Of a stretch of 10,080 nt of DNA, positions 1 to 6,546 are shown in pieces; position 1 is the stretch's first letter, and each line of letters begins with the position of its first letter. The position numbers and the translations under genes were made by a program. The DNA comes from Firmicutes bacterium CAG:534. Its GTDB lineage: Bacteria > Bacillota > Clostridia > Lachnospirales > Lachnospiraceae. The stretch spans positions 1-10,080 of the forward strand of contig FR894525.1 in NCBI GenBank assembly GCA_000436115.1, read 5' to 3'. The notes under the pieces are model-generated. The model was not told the origin of the DNA. It saw only the letters and a program-made list of their open reading frames with translations, and made no database searches.

Positions 1-2
1 TC

Positions 3-1739
3 CAACTTTTCGTCCGCATGCCCGGCATTAATTCCAAATTTATTCATTCCAATCCGGCGATTCACTACTTAAAGGCCTATGTGGGAGAACAATACAAAGA
101 GCAGATTGAACTGGCAGAATATACGATCAACCACTTAAAGGAGCAGATCCTGGCAGATATTTATAAAAGGCAGCCTGATGTGATGGGCTTTTCCTGCTAT
201 ATCTGGAATTTTCAGATGATACAGGAGCTTTTACCGGAAATTTCAAAGGTATTGCCCGGAAGGGAGATCTGGCTGGGAGGGCCGGAGGTGTCCTTTGAAG
301 GGGAAGCGGTTTTAAGGCAGTTTCCCGGTGTGACGGGGATTATTCAGGGAGAGGGGGAAGAAACCTTCCGGGAGATGTTTTTAAGCTATCTGCAGCACAG
401 GGACTACCGCAGCATCAAGGGACTGCTCCTTAGGGAAGGGGCTACCGGAATGCGGGAGGAGCTTGCTATGGACGAGCTGCCCTTTCTGTATCAGGACTTA
501 AAGGAATACGAAAACCGCATTATTTATTACGAAACCTCCAGGGGCTGTCCTTATCACTGCACCTACTGTCTTTCCTCGGTGGAAAGAAAGGTGCGCTTAA
601 GAGGCAGGGACAAGGTGGAGCAGGAATTGGCCTATTTCCTTAGACAGAAGGTGCCGCAGGTAAAGTTTGTGGACAGAACCTTTAACTGTAACAAAGAGCA
701 CGCATTGTTCGTCTGGAATTACATTAAGGAGCATGATAACGGAGTTACCAATTTCCATTTTGAGGTAGCAGCGGATATTATGGATGAGAGGCAGCTTGCC
801 GTGCTGTCTGATATGCGGCCCGGGCTGGTACAGCTTGAGATCGGGATCCAGACGACCAATGAAAAGACCCTTCGGGAGATCGATCGGTATGCAGATACCG
901 GGCATATTGCACAGGTGGTGGAAAGACTGCAGAGAGCCGGAAACATCCACATTCATCTGGATCTGATTGCAGGACTTCCTTATGAGGATTACACAAGCTT
1001 TATCCATTCCTTTAACCAGGTCTATGCCATGAGGCCGGAGCAGCTGCAGCTTGGTTTTTTGAAGGTCTTAAAGGGAGCGCCCATGTATCACCTGACGCAG
1101 AAATATGGAATTGCTTATCAGGAAACGCCGCCTTATGAAGTGCTTTATACAAACTGGCTTTCTTATGAGGAGGTTTTGAAGTTGAAGCGGGTGGAAGAAA
1201 TGGTGGAGATCTACTATAATTCCTGCCAGTTTGCCAAAACCCTTCTGGTGCTGAAAGAGAGCTTTGAAAGCCCCTTTCAGATGTTTGAAGAGCTGGCAAA
1301 GGAATATGAAGCCAAGGGATATTTCGTAAATACGCCTTCCCGGAGCTACCGCTACAGGATCCTGCTCGACTTTGCGGCCAGCAGGGAACCGGAAAAGGAA
1401 GAACTGTTCCGGGAACTGCTTACCTGCGATTATTATTTAAGGGAAAATGCCAAGAGCAGACCGGACTTTTGTATGGATCTGCTGCCGTTTTACAGGGAGA
1501 TCTCTGATTTTTATGAGAAAGAGGAAAAATGTCCGCAGTATTTAAAGGACTATCAGGGCTATCATGCAAAGCAGATGATGAAGATGACCCATATGGAGAG
1601 GTTTCATTATCCCGTATGGGAAGAGGATGCGGCAAAAATAATGCGCAGAAGAACAGGGGTCTATGTTTTGTATGATTATCAAAAGAGAAATCCGCTTACC
1701 ATGGATGCAAAGATGACTTTGATTTTTTGGGGGAAATAA
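3..1739 (+). CDS. B12-binding radical SAM protein, DUF4080 type (5' end probably just outside the window)
   Basis: This is a cobalamin-binding radical SAM enzyme of unknown substrate. The frame is open to the left edge. The first ATG is at base 18, but the family's N-terminal strand ends in a motif like NAKYIHSN, seen here as INSKFIHSN at residues 4-12 counted from that ATG. The true start is therefore probably a few codons upstream of base 1. Residues 1 to about 150 form the B12-binding half, with DVMGFSCYIWN (54-64), GGPEVSF (87-93) and QGEGEETF (110-117). The radical SAM [4Fe-4S] motif CxxxCxxC is intact at C177, C181 and C184, after YYETSRG. The TIM-barrel part continues with KFVDRTFN and HLDLIAGLPYEDY. 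The remainder, from the VLKGAPMY stretch to the C-terminus, matches the DUF4080 tail. The length of at least 573 residues is normal. The stop overlaps the start of a decayed permease gene (TAATG). Family assignment is firm; the reaction is unknown. Confidence 0.9.
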   Translation, partial: QLFVRMPGINSKFIHSNPAIHYLKAYVGEQYKEQIELAEYTINHLKEQILADIYKRQPDVMGFSCYIWNFQMIQELLPEISKVLPGREIWLGGPEVSFEGEAVLRQFPGVTGIIQGEGEETFREMFLSYLQHRDYRSIKGLLLREGATGMREELAMDELPFLYQDLKEYENRIIYYETSRGCPYHCTYCLSSVERKVRLRGRDKVEQELAYFLRQKVPQVKFVDRTFNCNKEHALFVWNYIKEHDNGVTNFHFEVAADIMDERQLAVLSDMRPGLVQLEIGIQTTNEKTLREIDRYADTGHIAQVVERLQRAGNIHIHLDLIAGLPYEDYTSFIHSFNQVYAMRPEQLQLGFLKVLKGAPMYHLTQKYGIAYQETPPYEVLYTNWLSYEEVLKLKRVEEMVEIYYNSCQFAKTLLVLKESFESPFQMFEELAKEYEAKGYFVNTPSRSYRYRILLDFAASREPEKEELFRELLTCDYYLRENAKSRPDFCMDLLPFYREISDFYEKEEKCPQYLKDYQGYHAKQMMKMTHMERFHYPVWEEDAAKIMRRRTGVYVLYDYQKRNPLTMDAKMTLIFWGK

Positions 1740-2331
1740 TGAAGAAGCTACGTCTTAAATCTGTTTTTTACCTTTCGTTCCTGCTGCTGATCGTTCAGAA
1801 ATACAGGGATTATTTTGATCGTGTCGCTGATCTTTAATGTAATGTTCGGAACGATTACGGCATTTATCATTGAAAGGTTTCAGATTATCCAGGGGCTTCA
1901 TCTGTATAATACCATTGGAGCGCCGATCGTGATTTATGTTGCGTCTGACCTGATGCAGCTTTACATCTACAGACAGTTTATTTCCGGAATATCGGTAGCG
2001 CTGGACGAGGCGGCGCTTCTTGACGGCTGTTCCTATTTTGGACTGTTTGTGAAGATCATTTTCCCGCTTCTTGCACCGGCAACCGCTACGGTGTGCATCA
2101 TTAAGGCAATCAACATTATCAATGATATGTATATTCCATATCTTTATATGCCCAAAAACAAACTGCGTACGCTGACAACGTTTCTGATTGAATTACGCCA
2201 ATGCCCAGCAGGGCTCCTGGCAGACTCTGGCGGCAGGCATCATTATCATTATGATCCCCACCATCGCCCTTTATGTCTTTTTCCAGAAGTACATTCTGGC
2301 AGGGGTGGCAGCCGGAGCAGTAAAGGAATAA
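1739..2331 (+). pseudogene. Decayed sugar ABC-transporter permease (CUT1, MalG/AraQ-like), in three frames
   Basis: This is the remnant of an inner-membrane permease of a carbohydrate ABC importer. The original ATG at 1739, preceded by a GGGGGAAATA ribosome site, opens a 32-codon frame whose first 20 residues (MKKLRLKSVF... to LLLIVQ) look like the first membrane helix. It then runs off homology and stops at 1835-1837. Homology resumes in another frame at about 1797 (FRNTGIILIVSLIF) and continues through AFIIERF, then QGLHLYNTIGAPIVIYVASD, and the permease EAA loop (LDEAALLDGCSYFGLF, about 2001-2048, then IIFPLL). It reaches TLTTFLI at about 2189. The C-terminus follows in the third frame (NYANAQQGSWQTLAAG ... 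AGVAAGAVKE) and ends at TAA 2329-2331. Intact relatives have about 275 residues; about 200 remain. The segment between helix 1 and NTGII, and the segment before QIIQGLHLYN, are both missing. No partner permease, binding protein or ATPase is nearby. It should not yield a working transporter. Confidence 0.85.
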
Positions 2332-2336
2332 TACAG

Positions 2337-2375
2337 AAAAAAAGACTGCATTTCCAAGCTTAGAAATGCAGTCTT
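2337..2375 (-). terminator. Rho-independent terminator of the leftward operon, overlapping its last codons
   Basis: A perfect 13-bp stem (2342-2354 AAGACTGCATTTC with 2363-2375) closes an 8-base loop. Read on the minus strand, the stem is followed by a U tract from the A run at 2337-2343, the standard intrinsic terminator layout. The stop codon of the zinc-ribbon gene (2360-2362) lies in the loop and its last four codons form the 5' arm. On the plus strand the stem is followed by CTTCTTACGG, a poor U tract, so termination of transcripts coming from the radical SAM side is possible but weaker. Confidence 0.85.
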
Positions 2376-3064
2376 CTTCTTACGGCGTCCCGCAGCCTTC
2401 TTCTGGAAAGCAGCGTGATCAGGGTGACAACAATGACGCTGCAGACGGTAAGCACAACGGCAGACCAGACCGGGTGGGGAGGAATGCCGGAAAAATGCTG
2501 GATCAAAAGCTCGATCCCAACGCAGAGAAGAGCGGCCTCTGCAAAGAAATACAGGGCGGTGGTTAAAAAGGAAATGCGGAAGGACCGCAGAAGCAGGGCA
2601 AAGATCTCCACAAGAATGGTGATCAGTACCAGAATAGGAAGGGCAAGCCCGGTAAACCAGTCGCTGCTTTTGGTATTAAAGGTGATCAGATACAAGTAGA
2701 TCCCAACGGCAATGCCGTCAAACAAAAGGGAAACATAGATCGGCAGCTTGGTGTAGATCACGGCCGGGATCGCCATAACAAAAAGCAGAAGACAGGCACC
2801 AATGATAAACAAAGACCAGGGGCCGTCTACAAATACAAACAGATTTAAAAGCAGGCAGCTTAAGGCAGTGGCGCCCAGAACGATCACAAGCAAAAGCGCC
2901 AGATCCTTCTTTTTGACCACATCCACCTGTCCCTTTTTCAGGGAATAGGGGGAGGGCGCAGGAGCCGTTTGAAGCTGTGAGGGATTTATCACCGGTGTGT
3001 GGCATAAAGGACAGCTCTTTAAGGAGGGATCCAGCTCCACACCGCAGTTTACACAATAAGACAT
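2360..3064 (-). CDS. Zinc-ribbon multi-pass membrane protein (DUF6320-like)
   Basis: This is a small integral membrane protein of unknown function. The N-terminus carries a zinc ribbon of two CxxC knuckles, YCVNCG and CPLC, at C4, C7, C18 and C21 counted from the chosen start. A short linker of about 30 residues rich in Pro, Ser and Gln follows. Then come six predicted membrane helices at roughly 55-78, 83-104, 108-128, 136-159, 164-188 and 199-219, and a basic tail (RRRLRDAVRRR) that suggests a cytoplasmic C-terminus. Two in-frame ATGs exist, at 3070 and 3064. The AAAGG ribosome site at 3074-3078 is only 3 bases from the first but 9 from the second, so I chose 3064, giving 234 residues. It lies 19 bases downstream of the acyltransferase gene and is surely co-transcribed with it. 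The zinc-ribbon plus multi-helix layout resembles DUF6320 proteins, which I recall beside alcohol acetyltransferase-like genes in Lachnospiraceae. The role is unknown; an accessory or membrane anchor for the neighbouring enzyme is a guess. Confidence 0.82.
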   Translation of the reverse strand: MSYCVNCGVELDPSLKSCPLCHTPVINPSQLQTAPAPSPYSLKKGQVDVVKKKDLALLLVIVLGATALSCLLLNLFVFVDGPWSLFIIGACLLLFVMAIPAVIYTKLPIYVSLLFDGIAVGIYLYLITFNTKSSDWFTGLALPILVLITILVEIFALLLRSFRISFLTTALYFFAEAALLCVGIELLIQHFSGIPPHPVWSAVVLTVCSVIVVTLITLLSRRRLRDAVRRRLHF

Positions 3065-3073
3065 AAGCATCTA

Positions 3074-3078
3074 CCTTT
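3074..3078 (-). promoter_or_regulatory. Ribosome binding site deciding the zinc-ribbon gene start
   Basis: On the minus strand AAAGG lies 3 bases before the ATG at 3070 and 9 bases before the ATG at 3064. Only the second spacing is normal, which favours the shorter protein beginning MSYCVNCG. Confidence 0.5.
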
Positions 3079-3083
3079 CTTAA

Positions 3084-4406
3084 TCAGTCATTGAGATTTC
3101 GGTTACTTTCTATTTTGACAGAAATCCCGTCTTTGATCAGTTTCCGGAAAAACAGTCTTTCCACATCCGCTTCCATAATACTGCTGGCAAAGTTAATGGT
3201 CAGGGTATCCTCAAAGCTGATGATGGCACAGTTGGTACGGGGAGAAAAAGGCTGTCCCATATAAATATCAAAGCGTTCAATATAAGGCTTCATATCCTCC
3301 GGTACCTTGAGAGCGCCCATATTGGTCAGGCCCGCAGAGGAATTTTTGTCCTGGATCTTGGTATAAAACAGGCGGACCACATAATCCTTGATAAAAAGGG
3401 GCACGATCCTGATCAGAGGATTGCGCTGGGTGGCAGCATTGGTGGTAATATCTCCCCTTAAGAATTTTTCGTTGATATAGTAGCGCATATAGTGGTGAAC
3501 CTGCGTGATGATCTCCTCAAAGGTATAATCCCCAAGTCTGGGATCAATGCCGGGATAAACCATGGTAATAAAATTCCGCAGCGTCTTTGAGGGGAAAAAC
3601 CTCCGCAGGTTTACCGGCATGGCAAGCTTGACAGGACGCAGGGAAAGATGCCATTCGGACTGCTGTTTCTGTAAAAGGGCATACAGAAGAACGGCATTCA
3701 GATATTCGGTTATGGTAGCGTGATATTTGTCTGCGACTTCCTTTACCTGCTTCACGGACAGGATCCCGTCAATAACGTTAAAGGTGTAAAAGGGTTCCTT
3801 TGTGCCGCGGACGCGGTAAGTTTTTTCTCCGGGCCGGGGAGGACGCACCTTGGCGTTGGCATAGCGCATGTAGGCATCCTCAAGCTCCTCAGGATCAGGA
3901 GGAGAGTCGACATCCAGAACAAAATATCCGTTTGAGATGGAAGCGCCCAGAAGGCGCAGATAAACAGCAGTGATCGTCTGCAAAACGCACATGCCGCCGG
4001 TGCCGTCGCCCAGACAGTGATGGGCTTCCAGGGAAATGCGGCGGTCATAATAATAGATGCGCAGAAGATAGCGGTTTCCGGCCTTAAAGGGCATGGGCAT
4101 ACAGAAGTTGGAAATGTCCTCCTGAACAAAAGGGCCGGGTCTTGTGTTTGGCTCTAAGTAGCGCCAGAACAATCCCTTGCGGATGGCTGTTTTGTAGGTT
4201 GGAAAGCGCTTTAAGGCAATATCTACGGCCTTTTGAAGAATGTCAGGCTTTACCGGTTCCTTTAACAGCACCGACAGCCGGTATACGGAAGAAAAATCCT
4301 TCCGCTGCAAGGTGGGGTAAACGATGGCAGAAAGATCCAGCTTATACCATACCTTTGAAGCTTTATGAAGATGAATGCCTCCCATGGAGGTTTCGTTTTT
4401 GGGCAT
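3084..4406 (-). CDS. Alcohol acetyltransferase-like acyltransferase (condensation/PapA fold)
   Basis: This is a predicted cytosolic acyl-CoA-dependent O-acyltransferase of the CoA-dependent acyltransferase superfamily, which includes alcohol acetyltransferases, PapA proteins and NRPS condensation domains. From the start at 4406 it has 440 residues and no membrane helix or signal peptide. The catalytic HHxxxDG motif is intact as HHCLGDG, with H129, H130 and D134; the second His is the general base in this superfamily. The second half has PVNLRRFFPSKTLRNF, the conserved PVNLR segment, and SSAGLTNMGAL, equivalent to the SNxG strand that bridges the two halves. An in-frame ATG at 4457 would add 17 residues, but it lies upstream of a strong -10 element (4446-4451), so its codons would not be transcribed from that promoter. 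The ATG at 4406 has a GGGGA site at 4414-4418. The gene leads a two-gene operon with the zinc-ribbon membrane protein and is divergent from an esterase. Acyl donor and acceptor cannot be read from the sequence. Confidence 0.85.
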   Translation of the reverse strand: MPKNETSMGGIHLHKASKVWYKLDLSAIVYPTLQRKDFSSVYRLSVLLKEPVKPDILQKAVDIALKRFPTYKTAIRKGLFWRYLEPNTRPGPFVQEDISNFCMPMPFKAGNRYLLRIYYYDRRISLEAHHCLGDGTGGMCVLQTITAVYLRLLGASISNGYFVLDVDSPPDPEELEDAYMRYANAKVRPPRPGEKTYRVRGTKEPFYTFNVIDGILSVKQVKEVADKYHATITEYLNAVLLYALLQKQQSEWHLSLRPVKLAMPVNLRRFFPSKTLRNFITMVYPGIDPRLGDYTFEEIITQVHHYMRYYINEKFLRGDITTNAATQRNPLIRIVPLFIKDYVVRLFYTKIQDKNSSAGLTNMGALKVPEDMKPYIERFDIYMGQPFSPRTNCAIISFEDTLTINFASSIMEADVERLFFRKLIKDGISVKIESNRNLND

Positions 4407-4445
4407 CTTATTTTCCCCGATCTTATTTTGGATTCTATGATTTTT

Positions 4446-4454
4446 AGTATACCA
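4446..4454 (-). promoter_or_regulatory. Extended -10 promoter of the acyltransferase operon
   Basis: On the minus strand TGGTATACT gives a TGn extension plus a TATACT -10 (5 of 6 matches to TATAAT). The expected start of transcription is near 4439, leaving a leader of about 33 bases before the ATG at 4406. The -35 position 17 bases upstream reads ACCACA (revcomp of 4469-4474), a weak match to TTGACA that is usual for extended -10 promoters. Confidence 0.6.
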
Positions 4455-4475
4455 CAAATAAACGGGAATGTGGTA
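4450..4475. repeat. 7-bp inverted repeat between divergent promoters, possible operator
   Basis: TACCACA at 4450-4456 is an exact reverse complement of TGTGGTA at 4469-4475, with a 12-base spacer (AATAAACGGGAA). Each arm forms the TGn extension and first bases of one -10 element and also occupies the -35 position of the opposite promoter. It may be an operator for a dimeric regulator or simply the product of two similar promoters placed back to back. No regulator gene is nearby. Confidence 0.5.
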
Positions 4476-4479
4476 AAAT
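4451..4479 (+). promoter_or_regulatory. Extended -10 promoter of the esterase gene
   Basis: TGGTAAAAT at 4471-4479 combines a TGn extension with TAAAAT, 5 of 6 matches to TATAAT. The hexamer 17 bases upstream, ACCACA at 4451-4456, is a weak -35. Transcription should begin near 4486, giving a leader of about 30 bases with a good AAAGG site at 4506-4510, 5 bases from the ATG at 4516. Confidence 0.55.
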
Positions 4480-4515
4480 AATCAAACAACAGACAGATAC
4501 AAAGGAAAGGAAATT

Positions 4516-5445
4516 ATGGCAGTTACGACGAAAAAACTTCATGTGAAAAAACCATCGCCGGAGGCGGTCAATCAAAGCGCCATGTCCCTGATCAGAAAGG
4601 TGCACGGCATGATCGACAATCCGGATATCGAAAAGCACCGTCATTCCCAGGATCAGGTGGGCGCCCTTTTCGGAAATGCAAAGGATATTCAGATCAGGGA
4701 GTTCCAGATCAAGGACAGGGAGGCAGAATGGGTGTCTGTGACCAGGGCGCATATGAAAAAGTATGTGATCCTGTATTGCCACGGAGGAGGATATTCTACG
4801 GGCAGCAGGCTTTATGCAAGGACGCTTACCACAAAGCTTGCAGAGACCACCTCCATGGATGTGCTGGCCTTTGACTACAGACTGGCGCCGGAGCATCCCT
4901 ACCCGGCAGCCTGCGAGGATGCCATGAAGGCGTGGGACTATCTGATGCTGCTTGGGTACGGAGCAAGAGATGTGATCGTTGCAGGGGATTCCGCAGGGGG
5001 GAACCTGGCGCTGTCCCTGGTTTTAAAGCTGAAGGAAGAACAGAGACTGTTGCCAAGGGGGCTCGTTCTGCTCTCGCCATGGACAGATCTGACTGCCTCC
5101 GGCAAGACCCATACCACAAGAGCCCTTGTGGATCCCGTGCTGGATGCGGACTATCTGCGCAAAATGACGGAAAATTATGCGGCAGGAAGGGAGCTTACAG
5201 ATCCCTTGATCTCACCGCTTTTCGGAGATTTTGAAGGCTTTCCGCCTACTTACATCCAGGTGGGAGACAATGAAATGCTGCTTTCGGATTCCACCATGCT
5301 CCACAAAAAGCTGGTCGCTGCCAACGTATCGGCTAAAATAGATGTTTTTAAGGGGATGTGGCATGTGTTTCAGATGTCCCCCTTTAAGACGGCAGGAGAG
5401 GCCATGGAAAAGAATGCGGAATTTATCTATGATATTTGCAGATAA
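4516..5445 (+). CDS. Alpha/beta hydrolase, hormone-sensitive-lipase-type esterase (family IV)
   Basis: This is a predicted cytosolic carboxylesterase of 309 residues that hydrolyses acyl or acetyl esters. The family IV marks are clear: the oxyanion-hole motif HGGGYSTGS (89-97), then DYRLAPEHPYPAA (120-132), and the nucleophile elbow GDSAGG with Ser159. The catalytic His is H283 in GMWHVF. At the position of the usual acid (DPLRD in classical members) the sequence reads VGDNEMLLSD, so the acid is probably Glu253, or else Asp251; related sequences with Glu here are known. The N-terminal 60 residues form the family's cap helices, and no signal peptide is seen. An AAAGG site 5 bases before the ATG supports the start. 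It is divergent from the acyltransferase operon and shares its promoter region, so the pair may make and break the same esters; this is inference. The substrate is unknown. Confidence 0.92.
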   Translation: MAVTTKKLHVKKPSPEAVNQSAMSLIRKVHGMIDNPDIEKHRHSQDQVGALFGNAKDIQIREFQIKDREAEWVSVTRAHMKKYVILYCHGGGYSTGSRLYARTLTTKLAETTSMDVLAFDYRLAPEHPYPAACEDAMKAWDYLMLLGYGARDVIVAGDSAGGNLALSLVLKLKEEQRLLPRGLVLLSPWTDLTASGKTHTTRALVDPVLDADYLRKMTENYAAGRELTDPLISPLFGDFEGFPPTYIQVGDNEMLLSDSTMLHKKLVAANVSAKIDVFKGMWHVFQMSPFKTAGEAMEKNAEFIYDICR

Positions 5446-5461
5446 AAAAAGGAATTATGAT
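5435..5461 (+). promoter_or_regulatory. Weak candidate promoter upstream of dgt
   Basis: TATGAT at 5456-5461 matches TATAAT at 5 of 6 positions. The best upstream hexamer is TTTGCA at 5435-5440, with a short 15-base spacer. No terminator is visible after the esterase in the 70-base gap, so dgt could also be reached by read-through from the esterase promoter. Confidence 0.25.
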
Positions 5462-5504
5462 CCCTGCACCGAATAATACCAATAGGAAGTTCTTTTCACA
5501 GGAT

Positions 5505-5509
5505 AGGAG
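5505..5509 (+). promoter_or_regulatory. Ribosome binding site supporting a TTG start for dgt
   Basis: AGGAG ends 6 bases before the TTG at 5516, an ideal spacing. The first residues after it (MNIRENLEKLEMEYLSPYA) match the family's usual N-terminus, so the TTG is very likely the real start. Confidence 0.75.
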
Positions 5510-5515
5510 CAGTCA

Positions 5516-6520
5516 TTGAATATACGAGAGAATCTGGAAAAGCTGGAAATGGAATATTTAAGTCCCTATGCCGCCCACAGCGCAGACAGCAGGGGAAGGC
5601 TCAGGGAGGAAGAGCAGTGCGACATCAGGCCGGTATACCAAAGGGACCGTGACAGGATCCTGCACTGTAAATCCTTTCGGCGTTTAAAGGATAAAACCCA
5701 GGTATTTTTGTCACCGGAGGGAGATCATTACAGAACCAGGCTGACCCATACCCTGGAGGTCTCCCAGAATGCCAGGACCATTGCAAAGGCGCTGCGGATG
5801 AATGAGGATCTGGTGGAGGCCATTGCCCTTGGCCATGATCTTGGGCACACGCCCTTTGGTCATGCAGGGGAGAGAGCCCTAAATGCGGTCTGTCCCTATG
5901 GGTTCTGCCATAGTGAGCAAAGTGTCAGGACAGTGGATCTTCTGGAAAAGAACGGACAGGGCTTAAATCTTACCATGGAGGTAAGGGATGGGATCTTAAA
6001 CCATCAGACCTCCGGAATGCCCTTTACCTTGGAGGGAAGGATCGTCCGGTTTTCAGATAAGATCGCCTATATCCATCATGATATGGATGACGCCATCAGG
6101 GCAGGAATTTTAAAGGAAGAAGATGTTCCAGGAAGGATCACGGAGATCATCGGTGATACCACCGGCAAGAGATTAGATCATTTTATCCATGATATTGTGA
6201 GCACCAGCTACGGCAAGAGCGATATTATGATGTCCGAAACCGTGGCAAAGGCCATGAAAGAACTCAGGGAGTTCATGTTTGAGAGGGTTTACCAGAATAA
6301 AGAAGCAAAAAGCGAAGAAGGAAAAGCAGAAATGCTGATCCAGACGTTATACAGCTACTATCGTCATCATCTGGAGCTTTTGCCGGAGGATCTGCTTGCA
6401 CTGATCGAAAAGGGAGAACCGGAGGAAAAGATTGTCTGCGATTACATAGGAGCCATGACGGATCGTTTTGCGATTGCCAAGTATGAGGAGATCTATATTC
6501 CCAAATCCTGGCATGGTTAA
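5516..6520 (+). CDS. dgt: Deoxyguanosinetriphosphate triphosphohydrolase-like protein
   Basis: This is an HD-domain enzyme that splits dNTPs, classically dGTP, into deoxynucleoside and tripolyphosphate, limiting the dNTP pool in the cytosol. It has 334 residues, the normal size for the short clostridial type. The N-terminal signature LSPYAAHSADSRGR is followed by CDIRPVYQRDRDRILH and KTQVFLSPEGDHYRTRLTHTLEV. The metal ligands of the HD site are all present: H78 (LTHTLE), H107-D108 (GHDLGHTPFGH) and D181 (FSDKIAYIHHD). Translation starts at TTG with a good AGGAG site. It heads the dgt-dnaG-rpoD-trmK operon, 26 bases before dnaG, an arrangement common in Clostridia that links dNTP balance to replication. 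The exact dNTP preference cannot be told from sequence, because many members are activated by one dNTP and act on others. Confidence 0.93.
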   Translation: MNIRENLEKLEMEYLSPYAAHSADSRGRLREEEQCDIRPVYQRDRDRILHCKSFRRLKDKTQVFLSPEGDHYRTRLTHTLEVSQNARTIAKALRMNEDLVEAIALGHDLGHTPFGHAGERALNAVCPYGFCHSEQSVRTVDLLEKNGQGLNLTMEVRDGILNHQTSGMPFTLEGRIVRFSDKIAYIHHDMDDAIRAGILKEEDVPGRITEIIGDTTGKRLDHFIHDIVSTSYGKSDIMMSETVAKAMKELREFMFERVYQNKEAKSEEGKAEMLIQTLYSYYRHHLELLPEDLLALIEKGEPEEKIVCDYIGAMTDRFAIAKYEEIYIPKSWHG

Positions 6521-6546
6521 ATTGGACACAGGGAAATGGAGAGGGT

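Noticed and set aside
597..1007. Antisense open frame opposite the radical SAM gene
   Set aside because: It covers the conserved radical SAM barrel coding sequence and has no ribosome site.
1815..2363. A 182-residue protein starting at TTG 1815 as an intact membrane protein
   Set aside because: Homology to the permease begins before this TTG and leaves the frame near 2190; the last 55 residues are out-of-frame sequence, so it is part of a pseudogene rather than a gene.
4407..4457. Start of the acyltransferase at ATG 4457, adding 17 residues
   Set aside because: The extra codons overlap the -10 element and the expected transcription start near 4439, and the added residues do not resemble the family N-terminus; ATG 4406 has a ribosome site.
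5438..5468. Possible terminator after the esterase (TGCAG ... CTGCA)
   Set aside because: The stem is only 5 bp with a loop of about 21 bases and no T run follows.
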